A stretch of DNA of 64,000 nt from Garcia nutans (GCA_947685225.1 CANTUV010000009.1:2418001-2482000); one strand, 5' to 3'; positions 1 to 13,019 are shown, numbered from the stretch's first letter. The notes: generated by a model from the letters alone, not told the origin. Program-made: numbers and translations.

Positions 1-1083
1 GCATACGAAACGCATCAAAAAGAAAAGCTTACCTAAATAATGGGAAAGGGAGATGAAACAAAGGAAGGTTGTAGACAATGGATGGGGGTGGTGAGTTGGA
101 AGTATGGGTTGGAGATTTGAATGGAAATAAAAAGAGAAGAGGAGGAGAAGAAGGAGGAGTTGTTAGGACGTTTTTGAAAACAGAGAACAGATAAGAGGAG
201 GAGGAGCCAGCTGCTGGAGCAAGGAGAAGAGTCTTGAGCTGAGTTTGAAGAAGGATACACATCTTGTACAAGCCCTAGCCCTAAACCAAGAATCAAGGAT
301 TGAAATGAAGAAATACAAATTATTTGCCATGGATTGTTTGGTTTCTCTTACTCATTTATCTTGCTCTGTTTTTCTAGTTTTGAATATGAACTAATTCCTT
401 CTCTATCTAGATATTGATGAACCCTAGCTCATTTGTATGAATTGAACAATTATATTTAGTTGAATCATTTGATTGAGTTGTTTTATTCTTATGATGCTTG
501 ATGTTATTTCCAATTGATAATAGCATGCTTATTGATTGGTTGTTATTTTCATATTATTGACTTGAGAAAGCTTGATATGAATTGAATACTCATAAGGGTT
601 AAGGATTGATTGGGGTACTAGAGATAGACCTACAAGATCCTTTGGTTTATAGTTCTTTGTTCTTAATGCAAGATCTATTTAATTGTGTTTGAGAAGAGAT
701 TCCAGCACTCTACTTAGTGATCAGAGATTAATCCACTCGAGAGGGGTTTTAGTCTAATTTAGAGGAATGCCAACTCAAATCTATTAAATGATTTAGCTGA
801 ATTGATTGATCATAAATATTATTGAGGCTAGGGGGATTCAATATCTGGATAGTACTATTAATATTATTATCAATCCTTTTTGCACAGCATTTAATTTCTC
901 TTTATTTCCAGTTATTAATTTAGTTGTTTTTAGTTACAAAGCATCACACAACTATTAATTTGCTAAACAACGGTTAAGATTTGCACTAGTACTTGGCTTT
1001 GTCCCTAGTGGAACGATAACTCACTTATTACTATATTACTTGGGCGACCCGTGCACTTGCGGTATTGCTATAGCATAGTTCAC
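1..1083 (+). mobile_element. Truncated solo LTR, Athila-type (Gypsy)
   Basis: This stretch is clearly related, over its whole length, to the reverse complement of the LTRs at 14753-16429 and 23170-24846. Shared blocks include the pyrimidine/purine-rich segment near 60-250, the AGATATTGATGAACCCTAGC block near 410 and the CGACCCGTGCACTTGCGG block near 1045-1065. It lies in the opposite orientation to those two LTRs. It is more diverged from them than they are from each other. No primer-binding site follows its end near 1083, so it looks like a solo LTR. About 640 bp of its 5' part would lie left of the window. The exact right end is uncertain by a few bases. Confidence 0.75.
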
Positions 1084-1239
1084 CCGCACCAGTTTCTTAT
1101 TGATTTAGGCTTCTTGACAAAATGGTTTAGGTCATTTTATCCTTCAAACCAATCAATTAATATTCTCATTTATTCTTTATTGTTTTTTTTATGTGGGACT
1201 TCCCACTTTACTTCAACACCCTTGGCTTAAGTTTTACAT

Positions 1240-1778
1240 AGGGTTGGCAACAGATAGAGTATTCGTAAAAAATGTCATATCCGAATTAAAATCTGTTTAA
1301 TTTTTAAAATATCCAAATATGTTTAAACTCAATTATTGTTATAATCATATATGTCCTGAATCTGTTTAATATTACCTATTTACTATCTGAATCCATTTAA
1401 TTACCCGTTTAAATATAAAAATATAAAAATATTATAAAATTTAAAATATAAATTATAAGTTTTTAATTAAATAATTATAAATAAATATTTAATATTAATA
1501 TAATTTCATTAAAAATAATTTTATATTATATAATTTTATAATTAAAATAAAATATAATAAATATATAATTAAAATTTTAATAAAATATAATTAATATATA
1601 ATTAAGTTTGAATAATGGATATCCAATAGTTTATATTTAAATTTAATTCAAATCTATTATAAATAATAATAATACTATTTATATTCATTTAAATCTGTTT
1701 ATAAATTATTTATAATTTATATAAATTAATCGAAATAAATTAAATATCTCAAAATATCTAATTTATTGTCTCCCTTAA
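1240..1778. mobile_element. hAT-like MITE with 8-bp target duplication
   Basis: An AT-rich, non-coding 539-bp segment is flanked on both sides by the 8-bp direct repeat TTTTACAT (1232-1239 and 1779-1786). Its ends are weakly inverted: AGGGTTGGCAA on the left against AAGGGAGACAA in the reverse complement of the right end. An 8-bp duplication is typical of hAT transposons. No transposase is encoded. The interior resembles 39580-39835, which looks like a degraded relative. Confidence 0.6.
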
Positions 1779-1786
1779 TTTTACAT

Positions 1787-2398
1787 TGCTGGCCTTGGCC
1801 ATTTGAGAGGTGGTGAAAGCTAATTAATTGAAAATGGAAATGAAAAGAGTATATTAGGTATAGAATCATGCCTAGAGATCAATGGAATCTTAACGTAGAT
1901 TATTATGTGCAGATTCACACTATTAAATAAGCCATTATTTATATATATCTTTACATTAATATATTTTCTTATTGAATAGGAAAAAAAGGCAAAGTAATAA
2001 ATGATTTTATTATTTGATAAAAAAATAACATTATCTATTATATTTTTAAAATTTATTTTTTTATCGATAATATTTTATTTATTTTATTATAATTTTATTA
2101 TAAATTATATAAAATTTATAAATTCATAATAAATTTATTATACATTAATAAAAATTTAGTATTTTAATTAATATTTTATCAATTCTGATATTTTAATAAA
2201 TAATTTATAAATATAATAAATTTAAAATTATTTTTATATTTTTATCAAAAAAAAAAAAACCTTATTTGATTGATTAAATAGAAGTGGCCATGAAGAAGTG
2301 GGCCTTACATGAAGCTTTAAAGTGATAAATTGTGGATAAATTTAGCTGATTTTTTTAGTATAATGAAGAGTTAAAATCAGTAAATTTGTGAATTTTGA
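1787..2398. other. AT-rich intergenic DNA, no gene seen
   Basis: Very AT-rich sequence with poly-A and poly-T runs and no convincing ORF, splice pattern or RNA gene. Confidence 0.6.
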
Positions 2399-2972
2399 GG
2401 TTAATTATATAGATTTCTTAAAATTTATTTTATAAAAATAAAATTTCTAAACTTTTAATTTTATCCCAATAAAATTTTTAAAATTATTTTTGGCTACTAT
2501 ATTAATATGATAATAGCAAAAAAAAAAGAAATTTAATTTTTATTAATAGTATATTTTACGCTAATAATATTAAAATTAAAAATTGATAAGACAATTTTTA
2601 ATTTAAAATGAACTCTAAAATTAAATGCAGAAGTAAAAATATCCGAAAGAGATAATGAATTGATTGAAAGTGTGTTTAAAGAGAATGATATTGATTTTTT
2701 CCACTCAAGGACTAATAAATTTATAGTGTTTTGATCATGAAAATTGCTCCAATAAACTTTTATCTGTGAATTTATGGTGTAAATAGAAATCAAAATTTTT
2801 TATTTGTTTTCCATAGATAATACGTGACTATTATGTTATTTTTTAGTGGTCAAAAAATATTTTTATTAAGATAAAAATTGAAATTTAAGAATTTTATTTT
2901 TATAAAATAAAGTTTGAAAATTTTAATAAAATAAAAACAAAATTTGAGAACCATCGCCTTAATTAACCCTAA
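2399..2972. mobile_element. MITE-like element with long inverted arms
   Basis: The left arm (about 2399-2520) and the right arm (about 2830-2972) are imperfect inverted copies of each other. Both start from GGTTAATTA and share blocks such as TTTATTTTATAAAAATAAAA and a following ACTTTTAA/TTTTTATC stretch. The arms are roughly 120-150 bp. Similar ATTTTGA words lie outside each end and may be a degraded target duplication. The short minus-strand ORF between the arms (2533-2793) is AT-rich and matches no family I know. Confidence 0.5.
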
Positions 2973-4018
2973 ATTTTGAAGAATGTTGGATGCTCTAATC
3001 TCAAATAAAAAAAAATTAATATTTCATTAAAATTAAAAACTGAAGTGGGAATTTTCTGAATCCATATAAAGCCAAGATCTAAGTCGGTCAAATCGCTTGA
3101 ATAAGTGATAATTGGGTTGAAAAAAGAAAAAAAAAGTTTTTAAGTCATTTTCTCAATAAAAAGCATAATTATTGAAGCAAGTGAATTGTCATTGAATCTG
3201 TGATTAAAAAAATCTGACACTTCTTCTAATATTTGAGGTCTAGAATTTTTATTTATTATTATTTTTTTAATCCTTTTTCCCCTGCAAAATCTACTGCATA
3301 CGAGGGAATTTGACTACTTTGTAGAAGGCCTAATTGAAGATAATTTTGCTGAGGAGGCTTTGAATCAAAGAACTCATTAAAATCATTTTAAAAAAAAAAA
3401 GAACTCATTAAAATGAGAAAAATATTAAATTGATGGCTTTAGATGGAAATATCAATTGCTCCACTGTGCCCTTCTATGACTATGACAAATTTTGAAACAC
3501 TTGTTTAAATTGCATTCATCTACCATTTCCAAGTTGCAGGTGCAGAAGGTAAGGATCCAATTGTTTTTGTTGTAATTAACTTTTTTAAATTTTGAATTGG
3601 AAGTGGGAAATCAAGAAAAGATAATTAAGGAAAATAAATCATCAAAACCTATTTCTATTTCATAAAATTTGATTATATGTACATGCAGATCCTATAAAAT
3701 TTGGATGCTTTTGCATGCTTTGCAGCAGAAACAATACTAAAAAAAGTTCTATTGAGAAATTATATTCAAAGTGGAGGCTCTTGTTTTAACCAAGTGTCTG
3801 AACACATTTTCCAAGCAATTGTCAATGTCTTCAATGCTTACTCCAAAGCCTCTAGTTTTCTTTGTGCAATTTGCATCTTCTCAAAATTAGGCCTCTCTAA
3901 TAAAGAATCAACACTTTCTAATTGATTCTAAATTTCTGGCTTTTCTTCACATGCTATTGCTCCCTCGTGCATTAACTTTAAAACCTTATTCTACTTTGTT
4001 TTGGCTTTGTAATCCTTT
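2973..4018. other. Intergenic DNA, no gene supported
   Basis: AT-rich sequence. A 74-codon open stretch at 3701-3925 begins with TTG, has no ATG near its start and no recognisable domain, so I do not call it a gene. Confidence 0.5.
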
Positions 4019-4553
4019 AGGACATGTTTGGTACACCCTGGAATTGAGAAAAGAACCTTATTCCAAGAATAGGATTTCATTATTTGTTTTCATACACAAA
4101 TAATTCATTTTTCTACATATTTGAATAATTCTAATAATTTCAATTTTTATTAGTAAGATATATAATTTTAAGCATAATTATTGATTTAATCAATAAATTT
4201 TAGTTATTGATTTAAGCATAATAATTAATCAATAAATTATTTTTTAAGCATAATAAATTATTTTTAGAATAATCAATAAATTGTTTTTAAGTATAATAAT
4301 TTCGAATTTGTTTATAATATGAAGATTAAGAAATAAATTTATGTTAAAGAAGATAGTGTCAATAATTTATTTATTGTTGCGCGCGAGGCATTGTTCTCCT
4401 TGTGTTTCTTTTAAGGCATGTTTGTCGTATGTTAAAATTGAGAATAGAATTTTATTTCAAAAATAAGATTTCGTTTTTTTATACATAAATAATCTATTTT
4501 TTATTTTTATTATATTCAAATAATTCAATTAATTCAATTTTTATTAATATTAT
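4019..4553. repeat. Pair of diverged direct repeats (about 140 bp each)
   Basis: Segments 4019-4162 and 4413-4553 are diverged direct copies. Each opens with a GG(A)CATGTTTG word, then AATTGAGAA(T/A)AGAA, and ends near TCAATTTTTATTA. The GGACATGTTTGGTAC opening resembles the ends of plant MITEs, but I see no matching inverted end, so the family is not assigned. Confidence 0.45.
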
Positions 4554-5096
4554 ATATAAATATTTAATAATATTAATATTAATAATATTTATTTTTTTGG
4601 GCCGAGGCTTAATAATAATAATATAAATATTAAGCTTTTGATAAAAATACAAGAAAAAATAAAAATAATTCTAAATTTATCATATTTATAAAATATTTAT
4701 CAAAATATCAAAATTTATAAAATATTTATCAAAATACCAGATTTTTATTAGTTTACAAAGTGTTTATAATGAGTTTATAAATTTTACACAGTCTATAATG
4801 AGTTTATAATAAAATAACTAAAAAATCACTGATAAAAAAATAAAATTTTTTAAAAATATAGTGAATGATGTCATTTTTTCTATAAATATTTGATAATAAT
4901 AAAAATATTTTTAAAGCATGTTAGCTTTATATATTTTGGGGCTGGCCCAATACCTATTCCGTGCAAAAATAAGAAACATTTATAGGAAATTACATCATAT
5001 ACCCAAATTTAAGATTTACATTTCAAAAATATCGTCCGTTGCTTTGTCTTTTTTTTTTCCTGGTACACACAGATGAGAAAAGCTCATAAAGAGAAA

Positions 5097-5320
5097 CTAA
5101 CAGGGATAAGTCACTCCACAAACATCATGAGAAAGCCATAATAATAAAATCCCAAGAGCTCTGTCTATAATAGTACAACCTTGTTCAAGGTGTCTTGCCA
5201 TACTTGTTAAAGCATCTGCTGCATGATTAGCTTCATGAAAAACATAGTAAAAAAGAATAATATCAAAACAAGTGATCAAATTATTAACTGTTAGAAGAAG
5301 AGACTGACAACTACTCAGTT
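5097..5320 (-). pseudogene. Non-LTR retroelement RNase H-like C-terminal fragment
   Basis: The minus-strand reading frame includes FHEANHAADALTSMARH near its middle. This matches the end of the plant RNase H-like domain (RVT_3 type) found in LINE-type elements and their derivatives, where an 'REANxxAD-LA' motif carries the last conserved residues of the fold. Only about 75 codons remain and no reverse transcriptase is next to it, so it is a relic. An independent small RNase H-like gene is not excluded but is unlikely at this size. Confidence 0.55.
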
Positions 5321-5340
5321 TGTGTGAACGACCCAAGATC

Positions 5341-5770
5341 ATATGCAATTATTCAAGTAATCAAGCTAGATTTATATTATTCCAATCTTTTAGATAATTC
5401 ATATTCAATTTTTCAGTTTCTTCCCAAATTAAAATATCTTAATCTAAATTACGCCTACAAGACATGGGTCATTGGTAAAGAATTTTGCAATATAGGTGGA
5501 TTTTCAGAATTAGAAACTTTGATAATTGGTTCATTCTATCTAATAGAGTGGACTGAGATTGTAAATGGAGCTTTTTCAAAATTGAGGCATCTTAAATTTT
5601 ATTGTCCCAATTTGAGGTTTCTTCCTGAAGGCCTACAGAACATTTCTACCATACAAGAGTTGTTTTTTAGTTATTTGCATGAAGATCTTGCGAGGAGATT
5701 AAGTGACAAAGAAAATTACAAGATCAAGCATATTGCAGAAGTCTCGCCACTTCTACCAGAGGTTGGTTGA
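5341..5770 (+). pseudogene. NLR disease-resistance gene, C-terminal LRR fragment
   Basis: About 140 codons encode the end of a coiled-coil NLR (RPM1/RPP13-like) leucine-rich-repeat region. The order LPKLKYLNL, FSELETLIIG, GAFSKLRHLKFYCPNL, LPEGLQNISTIQEL and finally YKIKHI is the usual C-terminal layout of these immune receptors. There is no NB-ARC domain, no P-loop and no start codon in frame. The frame opens directly beside the oppositely oriented RNase H fragment, which suggests the receptor gene was broken by retroelement activity. It should not be functional alone. Confidence 0.7.
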
Positions 5771-7026
5771 AATGGCCGCCATATTAATTTCCTGAGGAAG
5801 TTTTATGGTTTAGCTGTTTGATTTTCTGATGCCATTCAGCACTACTACATCACCGCGGAGATCTTTGTTTGTAAAACTTGGAAAGAAGAGAGTTTATTGG
5901 ATAATTGTTTATAAAAAGGGCCCGTCGTTTAATTTCCTTGGGGTACCTTTGTTTCATCCTTGTTTGTTGTGTATAATTAATTTCATCCTTGTTTATAATT
6001 AATTTTAATAATTAAATAATAGAAATCGTATTTTTAAATAAAGTAAATTATTTTATTTTAAAAGTTTTATAATAATTCTAATAATCTATAAATAAATAAA
6101 AAATTTAATAAAAAAATTATTTTTAAATAAATAAATTAATAATCATTTATGCGAAATTTTTGTAATTGGGGATAGTAAAAATTTGGTATGTAATAAAATT
6201 TATCAAACTAAAAGGTTCTATAAAATTAGTTATGCCAAAATAAAAGTGTTTTCCAATATATATACAAACGAAAAAAATGAATAGATCAATATCAATTTTA
6301 ATCTAAAAATTGAAACAGAACTTATCATAAACAGAATAATAAAATTTAAAACTTATTTTTAAATTTAACTACTTACAGTTATGAAATATCTTGGTTCTTA
6401 ATTTAATTTGAGTTTTATATATATTTATTTTATTAAACATATTTGCTCCAACATTAATCTTTTCTTTAAAGAAATATTTATAATATTCTAAAAATTAAAA
6501 AGATTAACCCAATCTCATATGATGATAGTATGATTATCTCATATTTAGCAGCATACTTCATATACACTAGTTGGATATTAATTTTATTATGAGATGATTT
6601 TATTATGGCTGAATTCCGTAGCGAGGGAAATGATTTTATTATAAGTCTCCATTTATTAATTCCTCACATAAAGAGAAACATATATATATATATATAGGGA
6701 AAAGAAAAACCATCTAATTCTTAATTATTCCACTCATAACAAGTACTATAATTTAATAATGGATATCCCACTAAAGTATTGAAGTTGGACAGAAATTGTT
6801 GTTAATTTAGGCTGGGTTGGGATGGAATTTATTTATTTTTTATTTCAATTATTTTATAGGAAAAAAACCAAAATATATTGTGATATCACAAAATTTTATA
6901 TTCTCCTTGTTAGATTGGAAATACTCTCACCTAAAGTTGATCTTTTTTTAATTATCCACGTTCACGCACATGCCCACCCACCTAAATAAATACACCTCAT
7001 ATTAATTATTATAACCATAGCTCATA

Positions 7027-7104
<78 letters not shown>

Positions 7105-8689
7105 AGTGTCTCACATGTATTTGCTCAGCTTTTCTGCACCAAGTAGAATATCTCAAAACTTTTCATATTAAAAAATTATATCCATTAATATATGCTGTAA
7201 TTTTCTCTAAACTAATAGTAGAGTCGATTCAACTAGTTCAATAAGTCAAAGTTAACGGGAGAGTGTTTGCTTATCAAATAAAACTCACCAGAAAATAACA
7301 TGTAAAAGAATTACAAACTAATTGTTATTAACATATTTATCAATATGAGACTAAAACATTCGATTATCAATTTTTTTTTTAAACATCGATGTGATTCATA
7401 TATTAAATATCATTTGAATTGGCTGAGTAACGGATCAAATTAAGGTCAAGAGGGAATTTACTTTAAAAAAAAATTCTTAATCTTTGCCTATAATTAGACT
7501 CGAAACAAATAGCTTTCACGCGTATTTTGCCTAGCTTTTCTCCACCAAATAGTATTTCTTCTGATTTTTACCTGAAAATTTAATTTAATATTATTTAAAA
7601 ACAGTGATGAATTCAGAAAAATTAATTGTTGGGGTCTATATATTAAGTTTAAATATAAAAAAATAAAATATCAATATATTTATACATAAATATACTATAA
7701 ACTATAATTTAAATACATTTATATAGGCTGTGATTTTAATAAGTTTAGATTAATTGAATCTATTTTTTTTTGTTGAGGTATAATTTTTCTTTATTTAAGC
7801 TCTTTTTTTTTTAATTAGAGTCTATTTTTTTAGTTAGGGTCTAATTATTAAAATTTCACCACTTTTATTTTATTGTATTAAAATTACTCATAGTTTTGGC
7901 TAAAAAAAATTTAGCTGGGGTTCATGGATTCTATAGCTACTATGATGGATCCGTCACTATTTAAAAATAATTTTAAGGGTTTATTCCAACCTTTTCATAA
8001 TAAAAAATTATATTCGATAATTTTTTTAAGAATTATATTTATTTTGAGAAAAAATAAATGGAAAAGACTCTCTTATTTTATTTAAACAATAATAAGAGAA
8101 GGAAAATTAGAAAAAAGAATATAAATTAATTCTTTCTATTTTTCTCAAATTTATTAAAAAAATTCCATTAATTTAGAGTGAAAATAAAGAAAATAAAAAA
8201 AAGAAGTATAAACTATAAAATTATCATTTTATCATTCATCAATTTAAAATAATAGTAAATTAATATATTTATTTTTTAGTTGAATTTTGTTTGAAATATT
8301 ATTTAATAAATTTGTGAATTGGTATTTTACTTGTATTAATTCATTAACTTTATTTTAACATATTTTTGTTTATCATGATTTTTAGAAGTGTGACATAATA
8401 TAATAAAATTATATTATTAAGTATTATTGAATTAATCTACTTTTATATCCTCTCAATAATAAAAAATATTTCTATAGATTCACTTTTGTATTTATACATA
8501 ATTTACATTATTATATAACTTTAAAAACAATTAATTATATCACTTGCTTTTAAATGGCTTACGATCACTTATCACATTTTTAATTCACTCTAATTGAACT
8601 TATCTATTTTTCATGCATTATTAATAAATAAAAGTCTTTTTCTATATAATAATATTTACTATATGATTATTATTTATTAATAACTATCT
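5771..8689. other. AT-rich intergenic region
   Basis: About 2.9 kb of AT-rich DNA without a supported gene. It contains the microsatellite at 7028-7102 and a short TA run near 6680-6700. Confidence 0.6.
7028..7102. repeat. (ATT)n microsatellite
   Basis: An uninterrupted ATT/TTA trinucleotide tract of about 25 units, bounded by CTCATAT on the left and AAAGTGTC on the right. Confidence 0.95.
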
Positions 8690-8953
8690 TAAGATGAAAC
8701 ACTTTTGAGAGTATTTAATCCAACTCAGACAAATTAAAAGAACGTTGCCCTATTAAATGCCCATGAAGAGACTGTGAGTGGACTATGATGAGATTAGTCT
8801 GTGTTTAAGAGCCTATGTAGACCCCTTCATCTGTGTTCATGGAGTTAGTATGCTTTGTTCTTTACTTTGATCATGTGTATGGTATTTCACTATGCCATAT
8901 ACTTGCAAAAATTTAAACGTCAAAACTCTTTGTCAGCCCAAATCACCCCCAGG

Positions 8954-8966
8954 TGGTATCAGAGCC
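8954..8966 (+). promoter_or_regulatory. tRNA-Met primer-binding site of the pararetrovirus
   Basis: TGGTATCAGAGCC is complementary to the 3' end of initiator tRNA-Met, the minus-strand primer of Caulimoviridae. It lies just after the conserved leader and about 60 bases before the first ATG-led open stretch. Copia elements use a similar site, but the downstream domains here are pararetroviral. Confidence 0.85.
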
Positions 8967-9023
8967 TAGAGTCTAACAGTGATATGTATGGATAAATAGA
9001 ATGGGAAAGAGAACCCATTCACC

Positions 9024-9900
9024 ATGGCTAGTTCTTCAAAAATTACTTCTCATACTTCTTCTTTAGTTATTCCTCCTTCCTGTAAATAGTCTATTACTAG
9101 TAAAATAGACCACCTTGTAGAGATCACTCATCTCCCAAAAGAAACAAAAGTTGATGATACTAGACTTCCCCCTTTCAAACCCATATGTAGTCTTTAAGAA
9201 GACTAACTATGTCAGATCTATCAAAAACCTTATTTCTTCCAAATCTGCCCATATAAAGGAATATGTACAGTAATCAACTCTTAGCCATTGTACTCTGTCT
9301 TCAACTACTGCTGAACAGTATGTTACTCTTGAGATCCCTGAACTATTCATCTCTCAATAGCAGAAATAAGGATATTCTCATCTCCATCTTGGAGCTATAA
9401 GAATAGTCCTTTCTTATCATGGTAGAAAGGGATTGCCAGTGACTGCTCGACTTTTCTTACTGGATACCAGATATGTGAACTTTGAAAATATTGTGATTAG
9501 TACAATCTTAACAACACTTAATGCTGGAAGTGTTGTTCTTACCTTATTCCCCAATTATAATTTGTCTTTAGCATATTCTTTTCTGTCTAAAGCCTTACAG
9601 GTACAAGTTTAAATTTATGGTGCTCCACAAGTTCATAATTATATATCAGCTACACTCCATCATCGATTGGTTTACAGATTACAAGACCATACAGTCAATA
9701 TAGCCACACCTGGAGTATCTACAGATGCTCTGTATATCTACTCAGATACAGATTTCACTCCAACAATTGTTCAGACTCCTAGATAACTGCCTAGAGAAGA
9801 GCTTTCAAAACTCATTCCTTTGAAATGGGTTACTAATTATGAAAAGATGCAGTAGAAACAGAAACTTGTTCAGACTACAAATTTCAAATTCATCAAGCAG
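9024..9900 (+). pseudogene. Pararetrovirus movement-protein region (broken)
   Basis: Starting near the ATG at 9024, the stretch shows short segments typical of the 30K-superfamily cell-to-cell movement protein of Caulimoviridae: LEIPELFIS, then LGAIRIVLSYHGRKGL, then LFLLDTRY, and a conserved NYNLSLAYSF segment. In living relatives the product enlarges plasmodesmata and is the N-terminal part of the polyprotein. Several TAG/TAA codons (for example near 9088, 9357 and 9784) and at least one frame change near 9190 interrupt it. Confidence 0.7.
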
Positions 9901-9975
9901 GCTAATGGAATTATTAAGATAATTTTCTCTGGTACTTCTAGTTCTGGGTCAACTCCAGCGGTTTTTCATAATTAT

Positions 9976-11380
9976 ATGATCACTCTTGTCTCTTTTCCTA
10001 AAGAAAAGGGAATAGCAATCCATAGTTTTGATCCTACTAGCAGACAAGTTTATGCAGCAAAAATGAAAGGCCATTTCATATGGGATTCCCCTGGATCTAG
10101 AAATTATGAGCTAGGTTGTATGTGTTTCATGGAAGGTGAGCCTTGCTATCCTCATACCAGACTTACAGGACCAAAAAGATTCTTTTCCTCCTGTAAAACC
10201 CAATGTTCATACCATAAACAACCTCCACCTCCACCAGATGACCAACCCTAGATAACCATTAAACCAGAAATCTAGAAAAAAGACTACCCTCTTCCTTTAG
10301 CATTTTATGATGAAGCTTTAAAAATTCTAGAAAAAGAAAGTCTACTGGAAGTACCCAAACCACCAACCATTCACCCTAAAAAATATATTCCTCAAAACCT
10401 AGTACCATTAAACTCTACATAACCTCTATGTATGATGTTTAAACCATCTTCACCAGAAAGACTTTCCACTACTCCAGGAACAAACTAATCCATAAACTAA
10501 GATAAATTCCCAACCTTATATCCAACATACCACTATTCTACCCGCTGGACAAATCCAAGAAACCTCTTAAGTTGAAGAAGTTCTTAACTGGCATTAATTG
10601 AATGTTCAGACTCAAAACAAGTATCTATAGATGATTGACACAAAGATTGATCATTTATCTACCAAATCAGACAAACATGCAGCAGCCCTAAGCACTATGT
10701 CTATTGAGATCCAACAACTGTATCACAGTCTTTCCACTCGAATATCTCAATTAGACACTGATTTGAGACTTATAATTCAGAAGAGAGAATCTAGTCCTCT
10801 CTTTTATAAAAAAGACAGAGAGATACAGAGACTTAAAAGTTCAAATCCAACAAATCGAGAGAGATCAATTTAAACAAACACAAACCTCACCAGATTACTT
10901 CAACACTTTTCCCAGTTTCTCCTATATACCACCTTCCACAAATACCTCACCATTTGGATCCTTTGCTGAATTATTTCCACCAGTAAAATCTCATCATTCA
11001 TATGTCCCCTCTTCCTTTGTTCCTCTTACTACCAAAAAGACTTTTGCAGAAGTAACCACTACTGCTTTAACTTCTACTTCACAATCAGAGGAAGTTCCTA
11101 AAACTTCTTTCCAGCAGATGGTTTTTAATGTCACATCTGACTCTTTAGAAGATTCTAAAACTGAAGATTTTAATTCTGATGAAGCAGAAGCAAATATCAC
11201 TCAGTTACTGATGGCAGATAATCCAAGATCATCTCAACAAGAATTTCCTAGACATGGAGATCCTCCTTCTCTTCATGCTGATGAGTAAGATGAATCAGGT
11301 GTTAATCAGACACAAGGCCTATAGCCAAAATATGAATATGTTAACCTCAGTGCTAAAAGTTCAGGCAATGGACCCTAGTT
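9976..11380 (+). pseudogene. Pararetrovirus polyprotein, middle region with coiled coil
   Basis: The first part (9976-10250) is an open stretch ending in a proline-rich tail. A second open piece (10631-10873) has the heptad-like spacing of a coiled coil (IDTKIDHLS...ISQLDTDLRLI). This is the position where many caulimovirids carry virion-associated or capsid-preceding coiled-coil segments. From 10874 to 11380 the sequence is serine/threonine-rich with frame breaks. A piece matching about 11113-11225 recurs inverted at 25141-25250. The function of this region cannot be told from the sequence. Confidence 0.5.
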
Positions 11381-11399
11381 TACTCTTGATAACAGTCCT

Positions 11400-12240
11400 C
11401 CTTCTAAATGGAGAAACAAACTTTTAGAGTTCAATACTTGGATTGATGTTCAGATGATAAAACATAGACTCACTCTACAACAGGCATTAGCAAAATTTGT
11501 CACAAGAACAACAGGCACTATCAGAGAATGGTTCCTTAACCTTAGTGAATATGAACGTCTTCTGTTTACTAATAGCAAAGCAGTTTCAGATGCTGTGACC
11601 ATCCTTCATAACATTTTCCTTGGATATTATAGTCTTATTCAGAAAAAAGAAAGACATGAGCTTTATACTATGAAGTGTTGTTCTCTAAAAGAGAAAGATC
11701 TAAAAAAATATTATGAAAGGATGAGTAAGAATTTTTATCAGTTAAAAGGAGTCTCTGATCCAAACATGAAGTTTACTTATGTTACTTCTTTGCCTGATGA
11801 ATTACAGCTTGATATTCAGCGCATGGTTCAAAAAACTAGAAAAGAATTAACCAGTTAACTCTTGGTGAAATTCACTAGATCACCATTGATGCCTTAAGAA
11901 AAACTATGTGAATAGCAAGAATTCTTCTAAAAATGGAATGAAGACAAAACTCTTCTCAAAGAAGCATGCAATAGGCCTAAATTGAAGATTAAATGTTATG
12001 ACAAAAAACGTTCTTGTTATCCCAGAAAGAAATTCCATGTTCATAAATACACTCCATCTAAATCTTTTCCTGCCAGAAGATTTAGGAAGAAAAAGAGATT
12101 CAAGTTTTTTAAGAAGAGATCCTCTTTCTCAAAGAAACGAAGAGCTTCTGATCGATATTATATCTGTAGTAAGAAAGGGCATTTTGTTAAGAATTGTCCT
12201 AAACAAACTTCTAAGTCTGTCAAGTTCCTTCAACAGATCT
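11400..12240 (+). pseudogene. Pararetrovirus coat-protein region with zinc knuckle
   Basis: The helical coat-protein core lies at 11400-11858 (for example ITGTIREW-like TGTIREWFLNLSEYE and KKYYERMSKNFYQLKG). It is followed by a Lys/Arg-rich stretch and a CCHC-type knuckle near 12156-12200. In the knuckle the first cysteine position reads Tyr (YYICSKKGHFVKNC), so one metal ligand is lost. A frame change separates the core (ends 11858) from the basic region (from 11982). The knuckle followed by a protease is the normal order in petuvirus-like polyproteins. Confidence 0.7.
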
Positions 12241-12461
12241 AACAATCCTCATTAGTGTCCTTATCAGATGAAGCATAAATTGAATCAATTCTTTCTGAAT
12301 AAGATGAACCCACAAACAAGGCTTTATTTGTTCTTAAAGTCTCTGATACTGATTCAGACACAGTTGAAGAAGATGATGATGATCCATACAGTCCAATCCT
12401 TCATTTTGATCACTCTGCTCTACTCTTTGTTTTCCCAGTTGATAAAAACTTACCAACTCCT

Positions 12462-12689
12462 TTGGTAAATATTTCTCTGTTACCTTCCAAATATGACAAG
12501 TTAATCCCTTTGATAGCCTGCATGGATACTAGAGCCTATAAGTCCATGATGAATCCTTTCATTTTACCATATTCATATTGGAAGTCTCATACAGAGTATT
12601 TCAGAGTAGCTGATGGACAAGTATTTTCTACTCACTTGATTACTCGCCGGAAAATTGGAATTCAATTTTTTTCAGATTGTATAATTTGA
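12462..12689 (+). pseudogene. Pararetrovirus aspartic-protease fragment
   Basis: The open stretch carries ACMDTRAYKSMM, the active-site loop of a retroviral-type aspartic protease, where DTG would be expected and DTR is seen. It sits between the zinc knuckle and the reverse transcriptase, as expected. The changed glycine and the stop at 12687-12689 argue that it is dead. Confidence 0.65.
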
Positions 12690-13019
12690 ACTCATGTCAT
12701 TGGCTCATCTCTCCTAGACAATGAGCTCATTATTAGTTTTTATATTTATTGTCAAGCTAGAGATTTTCATATTTTACCTACTGGCCTTAAACACAAGAAA
12801 ATGTTGAAAACTTAAACCAACATAGCTAAGCTATATTTATTTGCAGAAATTTCTTCTGTTTATGATAATGAGAAAGCTTTACTTCTTCCTTCTTGTGCAA
12901 ATTCTCACTTGGAATTCAAACACTCTCACCCTTTGTGGAAAAACCCTGATTTTTTTTTATTTCTCTTCCTTTTAAGAAAAATAAAGACATAAATCCTACA
13001 AAAACCTCACACCCCGGAA

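Noticed and set aside
3701..3925. 74-codon frame with cysteines
   Set aside because: It starts with TTG and shows no domain, splice context or codon bias.
8954..8966. Reading the TGGTATCAGAGCC site as part of a Copia element
   Set aside because: The downstream domains are movement protein, coat protein and RT/RNase H without integrase, and there are no LTRs, so a pararetrovirus fits better.
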